DNA of 6,392 nt from Trichodesmium sp. MAG_R04 (lineage in GTDB: Bacteria > Cyanobacteriota > Cyanobacteriia > Cyanobacteriales > Microcoleaceae). The stretch is taken from positions 1-6,392 of the forward strand of contig JAKQYG010000247.1 of the NCBI GenBank assembly GCA_023356515.1, written 5' to 3'. The position numbers and the translations under genes are program-made. The notes under the pieces were generated by a model that did not search any database, was not told the DNA's origin, and was given only the letters and a program-made list of their open reading frames with translations. Each line of letters starts with the position of its first letter. Position 1 is the stretch's first letter. Below are positions 1-5,487 of this stretch, one piece after another.

Positions 1-197
1 ATCTGAGTCATAGTAGAAATAGAATGACAAAAAATTTCTGATCGTAAGGAAGGTAAATTAAAGAAAACCGGAAATTTGTAGTTTGTGCCTGGGAAATCTC
101 TTGAGCGTAATTAATTTTCTCCGTCTTGATTTTGTTCTCATTCCTAAATTATATATTCATAGTATTTGTGCTATGTTTTATTTTTTTTATTTATATT

Positions 198-218
198 TTA
201 GCCAATATGATTGGCTAA
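198..218. repeat. Perfect 9-bp dyad upstream of ferredoxin (possible operator)
   Basis: TTAGCCAAT and ATTGGCTAA are perfect reverse complements separated by ATG. The octamer TTGGCTAA from the right arm recurs at 350-357, so the leader holds it three times counting the inverted copy. The dyad lies about 75 bases before the predicted -35 box. Dyads of this kind often bind dimeric repressors or activators; which protein would bind here is unknown. A short hairpin in RNA is the alternative. Confidence 0.45.
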
Positions 219-230
219 GTAGATATAAGT

Positions 231-252
231 AATTAGAATTAAATTAGAATTA
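231..252. repeat. 11-bp direct tandem repeat, two copies
   Basis: AATTAGAATTA occurs at 231-241 and again at 242-252 with no spacer and no mismatch. The 11-bp period is close to one helical turn, so the two copies face the same side of the DNA. It could be a paired protein site, an intrinsically bent A/T tract, or simple slippage in AT-rich DNA. Confidence 0.5.
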
Positions 253-291
253 TTTATAATAAATCCTATAGTAATTGTGGGTCTAATGGGT

Positions 292-320
292 TTTACAAGT
301 TTGCTTTTTTCCCTTAATAT
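292..320 (+). promoter_or_regulatory. Predicted sigma-70-type promoter for the ferredoxin genes
   Basis: TTTACA at 292-297 matches the TTGACA -35 consensus at 5 of 6 positions. After a 17-bp spacer, TAATAT at 315-320 matches the TATAAT -10 consensus at 4 of 6. The transcription start would fall near 327, giving a leader of about 93 bases. The spacer and -10 box lie inside a 28-base block that recurs upstream of the gene at 3614. The assignment rests only on consensus matching. Confidence 0.45.
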
Positions 321-419
321 CGGAGATAGAAAAAACAAGTACAAATATTTTGGCTAATCAAGCCTGGTAATTTGTATAAGTTTAAATTATAACTCAAAAT
401 TCTAGATGAGGAAGATTTA

Positions 420-710
420 ATGGCTACTTACAAAGTTACTTTAAAAACGGAAGACGGTGACAAAGTAATTGATTGCCCTGAAGATGAGATTATCCTTGAC
501 TTTGCAGAAGAACAAGAGATAGATTTGCCCTATTCCTGCCGTGCTGGTGCTTGTTCTACCTGTGTTGGTAAAATTGAGTTAGGTACAGTAGATCAAAGTG
601 ACCAGTCTTTCTTAGATGATGAGCAGATGGAAGCAGGATATGTACTAACTTGTGTAGCTAAACCAACATCTGATTGTACAATCTTAACTCATCAGGAAGA
701 TAGCATGTAG
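420..710 (+). CDS. Plant-type [2Fe-2S] ferredoxin, first copy of a tandem pair
   Basis: A 96-residue soluble electron carrier of the PetF family, which accepts electrons from photosystem I and passes them to ferredoxin-NADP reductase and other enzymes in the cytoplasm. The cluster ligands are Cys40, Cys45, Cys48 and Cys78, with the canonical C-x4-C-x2-C-x29-C spacing and the RAGACSTC core. Phe64 and Glu93, which correspond to residues needed for FNR contact in Anabaena ferredoxin, are present. The start is the ATG at 420 behind GAGGAAG. It is about three quarters identical to the next gene, 88 bases downstream, and could be co-transcribed with it. It departs from the usual family sequence at the C-terminus, which ends HQEDSM and lacks the usual terminal Leu-Tyr. 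It also has Phe28 where Ala or Thr is usual, and an extra Cys19. I leave the symbol blank because the neighbour is the closer match to classical PetF. Confidence 0.95.
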   Translation: MATYKVTLKTEDGDKVIDCPEDEIILDFAEEQEIDLPYSCRAGACSTCVGKIELGTVDQSDQSFLDDEQMEAGYVLTCVAKPTSDCTILTHQEDSM

Positions 711-798
711 TTATTAACTACATTTTGGAATACGAGTATAAGGATTTAAAAGCCTTTTGTGAAGAAGTCTATTTAAAGAGAAATCAAGGAGCACAAAA

Positions 799-1095
799 AT
801 GGCAACTTACAAAGTCACCCTGAAAACTCCAGATGGAGAATCAACAATTGACGTTCCTGATGATGAATATATTCTTGATACAGCAGAGGAGCAAGGGATT
901 GATTTACCCTATTCCTGTCGTGCAGGCGCTTGTTCTACTTGTGCTGGTAAAGTTACATCAGGCAAACCTGTAGATCAATCCGATCAATCTTTCTTAGATG
1001 ATGACCAGATACAAGCAGGATATGTACTAACTTGTGTAGCTTATCCTACCTCTGATTGTGTGATCGAGACTCACCAAGAAGAAGCACTTTACTAA
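799..1095 (+). CDS. petF: Plant-type [2Fe-2S] ferredoxin, second copy (PetF)
   Basis: A 98-residue photosynthetic ferredoxin with cluster ligands Cys40, Cys45, Cys48 and Cys79. The N-terminus, the PDDEYILD segment, the RAGACSTCAGK core, the DQSDQSFLDDDQ stretch and the acidic end with terminal Leu-Tyr are all typical of major cyanobacterial PetF. Phe65 and Glu94 match the FNR-contact residues known from Anabaena. The start is the ATG at 799, seven bases after a strong AAGGAG site at 786-791. It has one extra residue in the loop after the cluster core (SGKPVDQ where SGTVDQ is usual), so the last ligand spacing is x30 rather than x29. A perfect 29-base stretch (1013-1041) is shared with the first copy (631-659). 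No clear terminator lies between the two genes; a strong hairpin follows this one. Confidence 0.95.
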   Translation: MATYKVTLKTPDGESTIDVPDDEYILDTAEEQGIDLPYSCRAGACSTCAGKVTSGKPVDQSDQSFLDDDQIQAGYVLTCVAYPTSDCVIETHQEEALY

Positions 1096-1139
1096 AGACT
1101 GTAGTTGACAACTTTAGACTAATCAATACTAACAATTTT

Positions 1140-1178
1140 GAGAGTAACTTTACATGTAGCTATATTAAAGTTACTCTC
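1140..1178 (+). terminator. Hairpin terminator after the ferredoxin pair
   Basis: GAGAGTAACTTTA (1140-1152) and TAAAGTTACTCTC (1166-1178) form a perfect 13-bp stem around a 13-base loop, 44 bases after the second ferredoxin stop. The tail ATTATTCTCATTATAT is T-rich but has no run of four or more T, so it is weaker than a textbook intrinsic terminator. It may instead protect the 3' end of the mRNA. Confidence 0.7.
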
Positions 1179-1200
1179 ATTATTCTCATTATATAGATGT

Positions 1201-1245
1201 TTCCGAAATCAAAATTAAGCTATAATTTTAATTAAGATTTTGGAA
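1201..1245. repeat. Imperfect inverted repeat in the ferredoxin/SpoIID spacer
   Basis: TTCCGAAATC (1201-1210) pairs with GATTTTGGAA (1236-1245) with one G-U wobble. Inside it, AAAATTA (1211-1217) pairs with TAATTTT (1223-1229), leaving a five-base loop and a six-base bulge on the right side. It lies between two convergent genes, but neither side has a T tract in the right orientation, so a terminator role is not clear. The inner A/T pairing could be chance. Confidence 0.4.
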
Positions 1246-1413
1246 AAAAAGTTTACTGATAAGTGAAATACTAGCACATATAAAGTTAATTGACCTTCAA
1301 AGATAATTGATAAATTTAGGGTGCTTCCTAATTATTTCGCAATTCTTCTGTTATACTTATATTCATACCTATCTTTACTATTTTTCGTAAGAATGAAACA
1401 GATCTGCCCTCCA

Positions 1414-1439
1414 AGGTAGGGTTTAGGCCTTCCTTACCT
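1414..1439. terminator. Possible weak hairpin downstream of the SpoIID-like gene
   Basis: AGGTAGGG (1414-1421) pairs with CCTTACCT (1432-1439) through eight positions including one G-U pair, around a ten-base loop that contains the palindrome AGGCCT. It sits 34 bases beyond the stop of the minus-strand gene that ends at 1473, a suitable place for its transcription end. No T tract follows on the minus strand, so this is a weak candidate. Confidence 0.3.
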
Positions 1440-1472
1440 ACTTCTTAAAAATAGTTTTTCAGCAAATTATCA

Positions 1473-3107
1473 CTATTTTTGTCCAAAAGTAACTGACTCG
1501 TTGAGAGGTTGGACTTCGGTTCCCGGAAAATAAAAACTGAGAATGCGATCGCTACTCCAACCTAACTCAGCTAACTTAATTGAACCTTTCTGACTAAAAC
1601 CCACTCCATGTCCAAACCCACCACCAACAAAAGCATAGCCCCACAAAGTTTGATCAGGTTTGTATATAGGATCTAGATAAAACAGTGTACTCCAAGGGAC
1701 CCAGAAAGCATTTTGTACCTCATCTTTATTTAATTTTATAATTCCTCTATCTGTTTCCACAATCATTTTTAGAACACGACCAGCTAGCGATCGCTCCATC
1801 ACCTCTACTTTTTTAATTGTTTCAAACTGAGCAAAAGGACTTTTTTTATTTCTAAAATAACTCTTTAAATAGCCAACTATATCAGGTAAACTAACCACCT
1901 CTCGCCAGCGAAATTTTCTACAACTATCCTCATTAAATCCTTTTTCAAGACTCATAAACTTACGAAAATTTTTTTCCGAAGCTAAACTATTTTTAGATAA
2001 ATCCCAAATATTATTATTCCCATCAACAACAGGTTGCAAATAAGGACGTTTAGCACCATTCCATAAATCATTAAAATCTGCCGTAATACCACCACTAACA
2101 GCAAAATAAACTGCATCTATTAACTCACCTTTATAAGTCAGAACTTTTCCCCTAGTTGCAATTACTGCTGCATCTGTTTCTGGGTAAACATTCAATCCTT
2201 GATAAACTTGACAGTGAGTATCAGCACATAATTCATAATTATCTACTACAAAGCGATGTAAATTTCTGAGTGCATAGGTTCTAGCTAAAATTGACTGAGC
2301 TTCTAAGGATGCTTTTGGTGGCCAAGCTCCTAATTCATGGGGTACTACTCCCCGAATATAAGTTTCTATTGGTACATTATTCACCAAGGTATAAGTACCA
2401 TAAGCATTAGGTTCTAGTTTTAACGAGCCAGCATAACGTCGTTCTTCTAGTATTTCTGTATCTTGGTTAAATTGATTATTGATAATAATTTCATTTTTCC
2501 CCGCGGTAATATATAGTTCATGACGATGATAAATATAGCCATTCATATTCCAGTAAGCTGTAGGTCGTTGTTTTAAAGTTTCCAGGGCAAGATAAGCACT
2601 TGTATTACTATGAGCTTGTATACTTTCTAATAGCCAGTGTCGTAATAAAGGAGTTTTATAGACTTCTCTTTTTGCCCAAACTTTCCATCTACCTGGTTGA
2701 GCTACTTCTACTTCTATCCCTTGATCTCTCCATAACTGGGCATCCTCTTCAGCATTTTCATAACTACGGTGACTACTAATAATTAACCGCTCTTTTAAAA
2801 GAGGTTTTTCTAGGGGTTTCATTTTAATTTTTAGTTCTACTATTTCAGTAGTAAGAGTTTCTTCTCCTACAGGAGTTTTAAAACGTAAAGTCAATTTATC
2901 TCCTGGAGTTGCTTTAATAATAATTTTATCTGTTGTTTTCGCACCAAATTTTTGTATAATTCCTATTTTAAGTAATCTGTTATATCTTTCCACAGCTTTT
3001 GCTGGCATTATATTTAATCCTAGTAGTAAAGCTATTAATAAGATTGTATTTTGGATTAATTTCTTAGGTAAATATTCTTGAGATGTTTTCGATGTTTTCG
3101 CCGACAA
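1473..3107 (-). CDS. Exported SpoIID/LytB-domain protein (peptidoglycan lytic enzyme family)
   Basis: A 544-residue protein. An N-terminal signal peptide is visible: KK at 15-16, a hydrophobic core at about 17-32, and a PAKA site giving cleavage after Ala38. Residues about 106-146 look like a SPOR-type sugar-binding segment (weak call). Residues about 225-530 form the SpoIID/LytB domain. This includes the PHELG...EAQSILARTYA block with Glu258, which aligns with the catalytic glutamate of SpoIID; His298-Cys299 next to QVYQG, possible metal ligands; AVSGG at 336-340; and GHGVGFSQKG at 499-508 followed by FYFPGT. SpoIID is a transglycosylase that cuts denuded glycan strands in spore formers. In cyanobacteria the role is not established and may be septal or wall remodelling. 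The start is TTG: no ATG lies in frame upstream, and the first internal ATG (Met34) would remove the signal peptide. The Shine-Dalgarno is weak. It is longer than typical SpoIID, at roughly 340 residues. Confidence 0.88.
   Translation of the reverse strand: MSAKTSKTSQEYLPKKLIQNTILLIALLLGLNIMPAKAVERYNRLLKIGIIQKFGAKTTDKIIIKATPGDKLTLRFKTPVGEETLTTEIVELKIKMKPLEKPLLKERLIISSHRSYENAEEDAQLWRDQGIEVEVAQPGRWKVWAKREVYKTPLLRHWLLESIQAHSNTSAYLALETLKQRPTAYWNMNGYIYHRHELYITAGKNEIIINNQFNQDTEILEERRYAGSLKLEPNAYGTYTLVNNVPIETYIRGVVPHELGAWPPKASLEAQSILARTYALRNLHRFVVDNYELCADTHCQVYQGLNVYPETDAAVIATRGKVLTYKGELIDAVYFAVSGGITADFNDLWNGAKRPYLQPVVDGNNNIWDLSKNSLASEKNFRKFMSLEKGFNEDSCRKFRWREVVSLPDIVGYLKSYFRNKKSPFAQFETIKKVEVMERSLAGRVLKMIVETDRGIIKLNKDEVQNAFWVPWSTLFYLDPIYKPDQTLWGYAFVGGGFGHGVGFSQKGSIKLAELGWSSDRILSFYFPGTEVQPLNESVTFGQK
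1545..1552. repeat. HIP1 octamer GCGATCGC
   Basis: A perfect copy of the highly iterated palindrome that is over-represented in many cyanobacterial genomes, inside the SpoIID-like gene near its 3' end. It supports the cyanobacterial origin of the window. Confidence 0.85.
1787..1794. repeat. HIP1 octamer GCGATCGC
   Basis: Second perfect HIP1 copy, also inside the SpoIID-like coding region and embedded in the ten-base palindrome AGCGATCGCT. Two exact copies within 250 bases of an AT-rich gene are unlikely by chance. Confidence 0.85.
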
Positions 3108-3613
3108 AGTTCTTAACCTATGTAGTATTTATTTTATAATTATTCTACCGAAAAAAAAGTTCTCCTAACAAATGATTTGCTTTTAAGATTGAAAGTTTGA
3201 TAATAAAAGACTTACAGTACCTAGAGTTATAAATAAAGAGTTTCTAACAGCTAAAATTACTGAAAGTCTTAGCTAGTAATAGTTATTCCCATAACTTTGC
3301 ACCGTCTAGAAAATTGCAGCAGAATACAGCCCTTTCCTTTGTGATGAAGTGCACCCACGGGAGCAAGATGACCATACTACATGATCTTCACTATTTACTT
3401 TTACATCATTGGCCCGAAATTTGCTGTAACAATTCAACTAAAGGCAATGAAGCTGATAGCGGTACTATTGAGAACTCTACTCCTTTTGGTCGCCAGAAGA
3501 TTCGTCTTCCGTAGTTGGGATATAACTCCTGCCCTCTATCTTTATTTGTTAGCAATTATGGTATGTTTAGACTAAACAAAAAAGTTTGCTCTTTTCCTTT
3601 AATATCTGACAAA
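3108..3613. other. Divergent spacer between the SpoIID-like and HTH/GrpE-like genes
   Basis: No convincing gene. On the minus strand a TATAAA (complement of 3133-3138) could be the -10 box of the SpoIID-like gene, but no good -35 accompanies it. AGTTAT-TCCC-ATAACT at 3281-3296 and GTTTAG-A-CTAAAC at 3565-3577 are small perfect dyads. A less AT-rich island at about 3310-3540 has overlapping open frames of 64 and 66 codons with no family resemblance. It also has a GAAGA-TTCG-TCTTC hairpin at 3496-3509 with a stable UUCG tetraloop. The island could be a degraded gene or a non-coding RNA; neither can be shown from the sequence. Confidence 0.5.
3583..3610 (+). promoter_or_regulatory. Promoter-like block shared with the ferredoxin leader
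   Basis: This 28-base block matches 298-325 at 24 positions: AGTTTGC, a pyrimidine tract, then TTAATATC. It contains TAATAT at 3600-3605, the same candidate -10 box as in the ferredoxin promoter. The matching -35 position here is CAAAAA, so the -35 is not conserved. If this -10 is used, transcription would begin at about 3612, giving an almost leaderless mRNA for the ATG at 3614. Confidence 0.4.
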
Positions 3614-4255
3614 ATGAATCAGTCTTTTCCAATCAACTACACCCCCAAATTAAAAAACCTAATGCAAAATGCAAAGATTTCTAGCTATGCAGAATTAAGT
3701 AAAAAAGCAGGAGTTTCAGAGTTACAGGTAATTCGGTTGCAACGTGGTCTAGCACCACAAATGCGAGTAGATATTTTGCTCAAAATTAGTCAAGCGTTAG
3801 GAATAACTTTAACAGAATTATTAACTAATTTTGCACCTGAACTTATCGAAAAATCACCAGAAACTTCTACCTCAGCACTAGAACAAGAATATAATAATCT
3901 CCAAAAAAAATTAGAACAACAAAAACAATTTTTAATGCAAGAGTTTCAGCAATCTAGTTTACAAATTTTAGAATCTTGGTTACAACAATGGCCTACTGTG
4001 AGACAGAAAGCCAAACAAAACCCTCGTTTAGCAGCTATCAAAATATTACCTTTGTTAGGCCCAGTAGAAAAACTTATGGAACATTGGAATGTAGAATCTA
4101 TTGCTCCTGTTGGAGCAGAAGTTCCTTTTGACCCGCAGTTGCATCAATTAATGGAGGGATCTGCCCAGAAGGGAGAAATGGTAAAAATTCGTTACACTGG
4201 CTATAGGCAAGGAGATAAACTCCTATTTCGTGCAAAAGTTAGTCCTGCAATTTAA
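3614..4255 (+). CDS. Xre-type helix-turn-helix protein with coiled coil and GrpE-like C-terminus
   Basis: A 213-residue protein in three parts. Residues about 12-71 form an Xre/Cro-type HTH (PKLKNLMQ...SYAELSKKAGVS, then LRVDILLKISQALG-like sequence and LTELL). Residues about 88-125 are rich in Gln, Leu, Glu and Lys and read as a coiled coil. Residues about 150-212 (GPVEKLMEHW...GAEVPFDPQLHQLM...YTGYRQGDKLLFRAKVSP) match the pattern of the GrpE beta domain, including FDP-x2-H and the late GY followed by a basic R-AKV strand. GrpE is the nucleotide exchange factor of DnaK. Whether this protein binds DNA, DnaK or both is inference. I chose ATG 3614: the frame stays open upstream to a TTG at 3515, but the extra 33 residues look non-coding and begin right after a TAG. 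There is no Shine-Dalgarno. ATG 3662 is a less likely start, since it would cut into the HTH. Confidence 0.82.
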   Translation: MNQSFPINYTPKLKNLMQNAKISSYAELSKKAGVSELQVIRLQRGLAPQMRVDILLKISQALGITLTELLTNFAPELIEKSPETSTSALEQEYNNLQKKLEQQKQFLMQEFQQSSLQILESWLQQWPTVRQKAKQNPRLAAIKILPLLGPVEKLMEHWNVESIAPVGAEVPFDPQLHQLMEGSAQKGEMVKIRYTGYRQGDKLLFRAKVSPAI

Positions 4256-4291
4256 ATAGGTATTACTGATACATAGCTATGATTTTTCTTG

Positions 4292-4319
4292 AATAGGGAT
4301 AATGCTCCCCATCCCTATT
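4292..4319 (+). terminator. Hairpin terminator after the HTH/GrpE-like gene
   Basis: AATAGGGAT (4292-4300) and ATCCCTATT (4311-4319) form a perfect 9-bp stem around a ten-base loop, 37 bases after the stop codon. The downstream ATGTTTCATCTTG has only a short T tract, so termination may be partial. A second, weaker stem (4412-4418 with 4426-4432, one mismatch) lies further on and has no T tract. Confidence 0.55.
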
Positions 4320-4462
4320 ATGTTTCATCTTGTGTAGCGCAAGCCCTAACTATTAACTCAAAAATCTTTAAGATTTGGTCAAATAACAGCTCTATAGCAA
4401 GATTTCAGTAACCCCTTTAAATAACAAAGAGGCTCAAAAATGGGAATTGATTCGGGGGTACT

Positions 4463-4491
4463 TAGACTTAATCTTAGCAATAAGCTATACT
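4463..4491 (+). promoter_or_regulatory. Predicted promoter of the STAS-domain gene
   Basis: TAGACT at 4463-4468 (4 of 6 to the -35 consensus) and TATACT at 4486-4491 (5 of 6 to the -10 consensus) are separated by 17 bp. Transcription would begin near 4498, leaving a leader of about 37 bases. The -10 box overlaps the first copy of the AAGCTATA repeat listed next. Confidence 0.45.
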
Positions 4492-4525
4492 AGTCTAGGT
4501 TTCCTAATGTTTAAAGCTATAGCTT
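4482..4525. repeat. AAGCTATA direct repeat and 12-bp palindrome before the STAS gene
   Basis: AAGCTATA occurs at 4482-4489 and 4514-4521, 32 bp apart (about three helical turns). The second copy is part of the perfect palindrome AAGCTATAGCTT (4514-4525), which ends nine bases before the ATG. One copy touches the predicted -10 and the other lies just downstream of the start point, an arrangement suitable for a repressor or a leader hairpin. No known regulator is recognised. Confidence 0.4.
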
Positions 4526-4534
4526 CTATAAAAT

Positions 4535-4870
4535 ATGAGCAATCGTGTTATTACATATATTGAACCTTCTGGTATTTTCGATGGTACTAAGGCTAGTTCC
4601 TTTCGCCAAGAAATTACTGATAAAGTTAATTCTGGAGCTGGTGTTGTTGTGGTAGATTTTAAAGAAGTAACGTTTATGGATAGCTCCGGTTTAGGTGCTT
4701 TAATCTTATCACTTAAAACTGTTCGTGCTGCTCAAGTTAAGTTGATTGTATGTTCTGTTAATAAGCAAATTAGAATTCTGTTTGAATTAACAAGTATGGA
4801 TCGAGTTTTTGATATATTTCCTAACCGAGAAGAGTTTGAAAAAGAAGAGTTTGAAAAATCTGCTATTTAA
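4535..4870 (+). CDS. STAS-domain anti-sigma-factor antagonist (SpoIIAA/RsbV family)
   Basis: A 111-residue single-domain STAS protein. In this family the unphosphorylated antagonist binds a serine kinase/anti-sigma factor; the kinase inactivates it by phosphorylating a serine, and a PP2C phosphatase restores it. The signature FMDSSGLGAL is at 47-56. By comparison with RsbV the phosphorylated residue should be Ser50, directly after Asp49. The early beta strand, the GVVVVDFKEVTFMD strand and the LIVCSVN strand follow the normal order. The start ATG has no Shine-Dalgarno. The C-terminus carries an exactly duplicated EEFEK pentapeptide (99-108), an acidic tail beyond the usual fold. No kinase or sigma factor gene is adjacent; a PP2C phosphatase gene faces it 1.2 kb away. 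The target pathway is unknown. Confidence 0.92.
   Translation: MSNRVITYIEPSGIFDGTKASSFRQEITDKVNSGAGVVVVDFKEVTFMDSSGLGALILSLKTVRAAQVKLIVCSVNKQIRILFELTSMDRVFDIFPNREEFEKEEFEKSAI
4829..4858 (+). repeat. Perfect 15-bp tandem duplication within the STAS gene
   Basis: GAAGAGTTTGAAAAA occurs at 4829-4843 and 4844-4858 without a mismatch and in frame, encoding EEFEK twice. The absence of any silent difference points to a recent slippage or duplication event near the 3' end of the gene. Confidence 0.85.
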
Positions 4871-5018
4871 GCTAACATAAATTTTTAACCTTAAACCAAA
4901 TCCTAAATTTATAAATAAGTATCTTAGATTTTAGAAAGTCTGTAAGGGTGTCGCATAATCTGGAGCCCACATTTCGCACCACAAATATACGACAAGAGTA
5001 TTTTTGAGGAATAAGAGT

Positions 5019-5164
5019 GGATTATAGCAATCCTAAATAGGTTGCGACAAATCAAAAAGTAAATAAAACTTTTGAAACTTTTACCTATTCTCTGTTCCCT
5101 ATCCCCTGTTCCCTAAAAAGCAGTAGAATCTTTGCCACGAACAAAATAGGACTGCTATATATCC
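5019..5164. mobile_element. Candidate MITE-like foldback element
   Basis: TATAGCAATCCTA (5023-5035) and TAGGACTGCTATA (5147-5159) are reverse complements at 12 of 13 positions. The match extends outward, with a one-base offset, to GGAT at 5019-5022 and ATCC at 5161-5164. The enclosed 146 bases have no open frame of note and contain the heptamer repeats. Short non-coding elements with terminal inverted repeats are common in filamentous cyanobacteria. No clear target-site duplication was seen, so this may be an old copy or simply a stem-loop. Confidence 0.45.
5085..5115. repeat. Heptamer tandem repeats of STRR type (CTRTYCC)
   Basis: Successive seven-base units read CTATTCT, CTGTTCC, CTATCCC, CTGTTCC, then CTA and a run of A. 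CTGTTCCCTA occurs exactly twice, 14 bases apart. Short heptanucleotide tandem repeats are a known feature of heterocyst-forming cyanobacterial genomes, and this short run fits that class. Confidence 0.6.
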
Positions 5165-5264
5165 TCCATTATTGCTAATAAATTTTAATAGCTTGTGTAA
5201 TATGTATTTTTACTTATAAACTTTATAGTTATTATCAGACAAGGCTTTCAATCTCTAGTTAATA

Positions 5265-5289
5265 CTACATCTTGCAGTGCAAAATGTAG
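5265..5289. repeat. 25-base near-perfect hairpin palindrome
   Basis: CTACATCTTGCA and TGCAAAATGTAG pair at 11 of 12 positions across a single central base, giving a long stem with a tight AGT loop. No T tract follows on either strand, so it is not an obvious terminator. It could be a cruciform, part of a repeat family, or the arm of an RNA structure. Confidence 0.55.
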
Positions 5290-5468
5290 GTTGGATATGA
5301 ATTACATAGGATTTATACAGAAATAGGGTTGATCGAGAAAATTTCCTATCAATGGTGAAAAATAGATAATCATGGCAATCAACCATTAGGGGTGATAAGC
5401 ACCTCCAAACTATTGTTAGACAAGGATTTAAAGGATATAAGCGAGGGTTAAAAATTGCCTGGTTTTAT

Positions 5469-5487
5469 GAGAATGATAATTATTCTT
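5469..5487 (+). promoter_or_regulatory. Fur-box-like site 1
   Basis: GAGAATGATAATTATTCTT matches the E. coli 19-bp Fur consensus GATAATGATAATCATTATC at 15 of 19 positions. Fur is the ferric uptake repressor, which blocks promoters when iron is replete. With two flanking bases (5467-5487) it is 20 of 21 identical to the reverse complement of site 2 at 5872-5892. It directly abuts the hairpin at 5488. No clear promoter or intact target gene was found beside it. Confidence 0.5.

Larger units (their letters stand above)
1..419. other. AT-rich leader region upstream of the first ferredoxin gene
   Basis: No open frame of useful length is visible on either strand. The stretch is very AT-rich, with a run of nine T at about 180-188. 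It carries a nine-base hyphenated dyad, an 11-bp tandem repeat and a promoter-like sequence, listed separately. A GAGGAAG purine stretch at 408-414 lies five bases before the ATG at 420 and is the likely ribosome binding site. The length and the repeated motifs suggest a regulated ferredoxin promoter, but no specific regulator site (for example the NtcA pattern GTA-N8-TAC) was found. Confidence 0.6.

Noticed and set aside
3314..3514. 66-codon open frame on the plus strand
   Set aside because: The start at 3314 is a TTG with no ribosome site and the product matches nothing I know; kept only as part of the compositional island.
3381..3575. 64-codon hydrophobic open frame on the plus strand
   Set aside because: No Shine-Dalgarno, no family resemblance, and it overlaps another frame of equal length; the hydrophobic look is common in AT-rich frames.
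3515..3613. Upstream extension of the HTH/GrpE-like gene from TTG 3515
   Set aside because: The 33 extra residues look non-coding, include the candidate promoter, and begin right after a stop codon.
4440..4493. 17-codon open frame with an AAGAGG site before the STAS gene
   Set aside because: Possible leader peptide, but too short to support, and the predicted STAS promoter lies inside it.
4876..4913. ATAAATTT/AAATTTAT inverted repeat after the STAS gene, considered as its terminator
   Set aside because: Pure A/T pairing with a loop of about 20 bases in A/T-rich DNA, easily chance.
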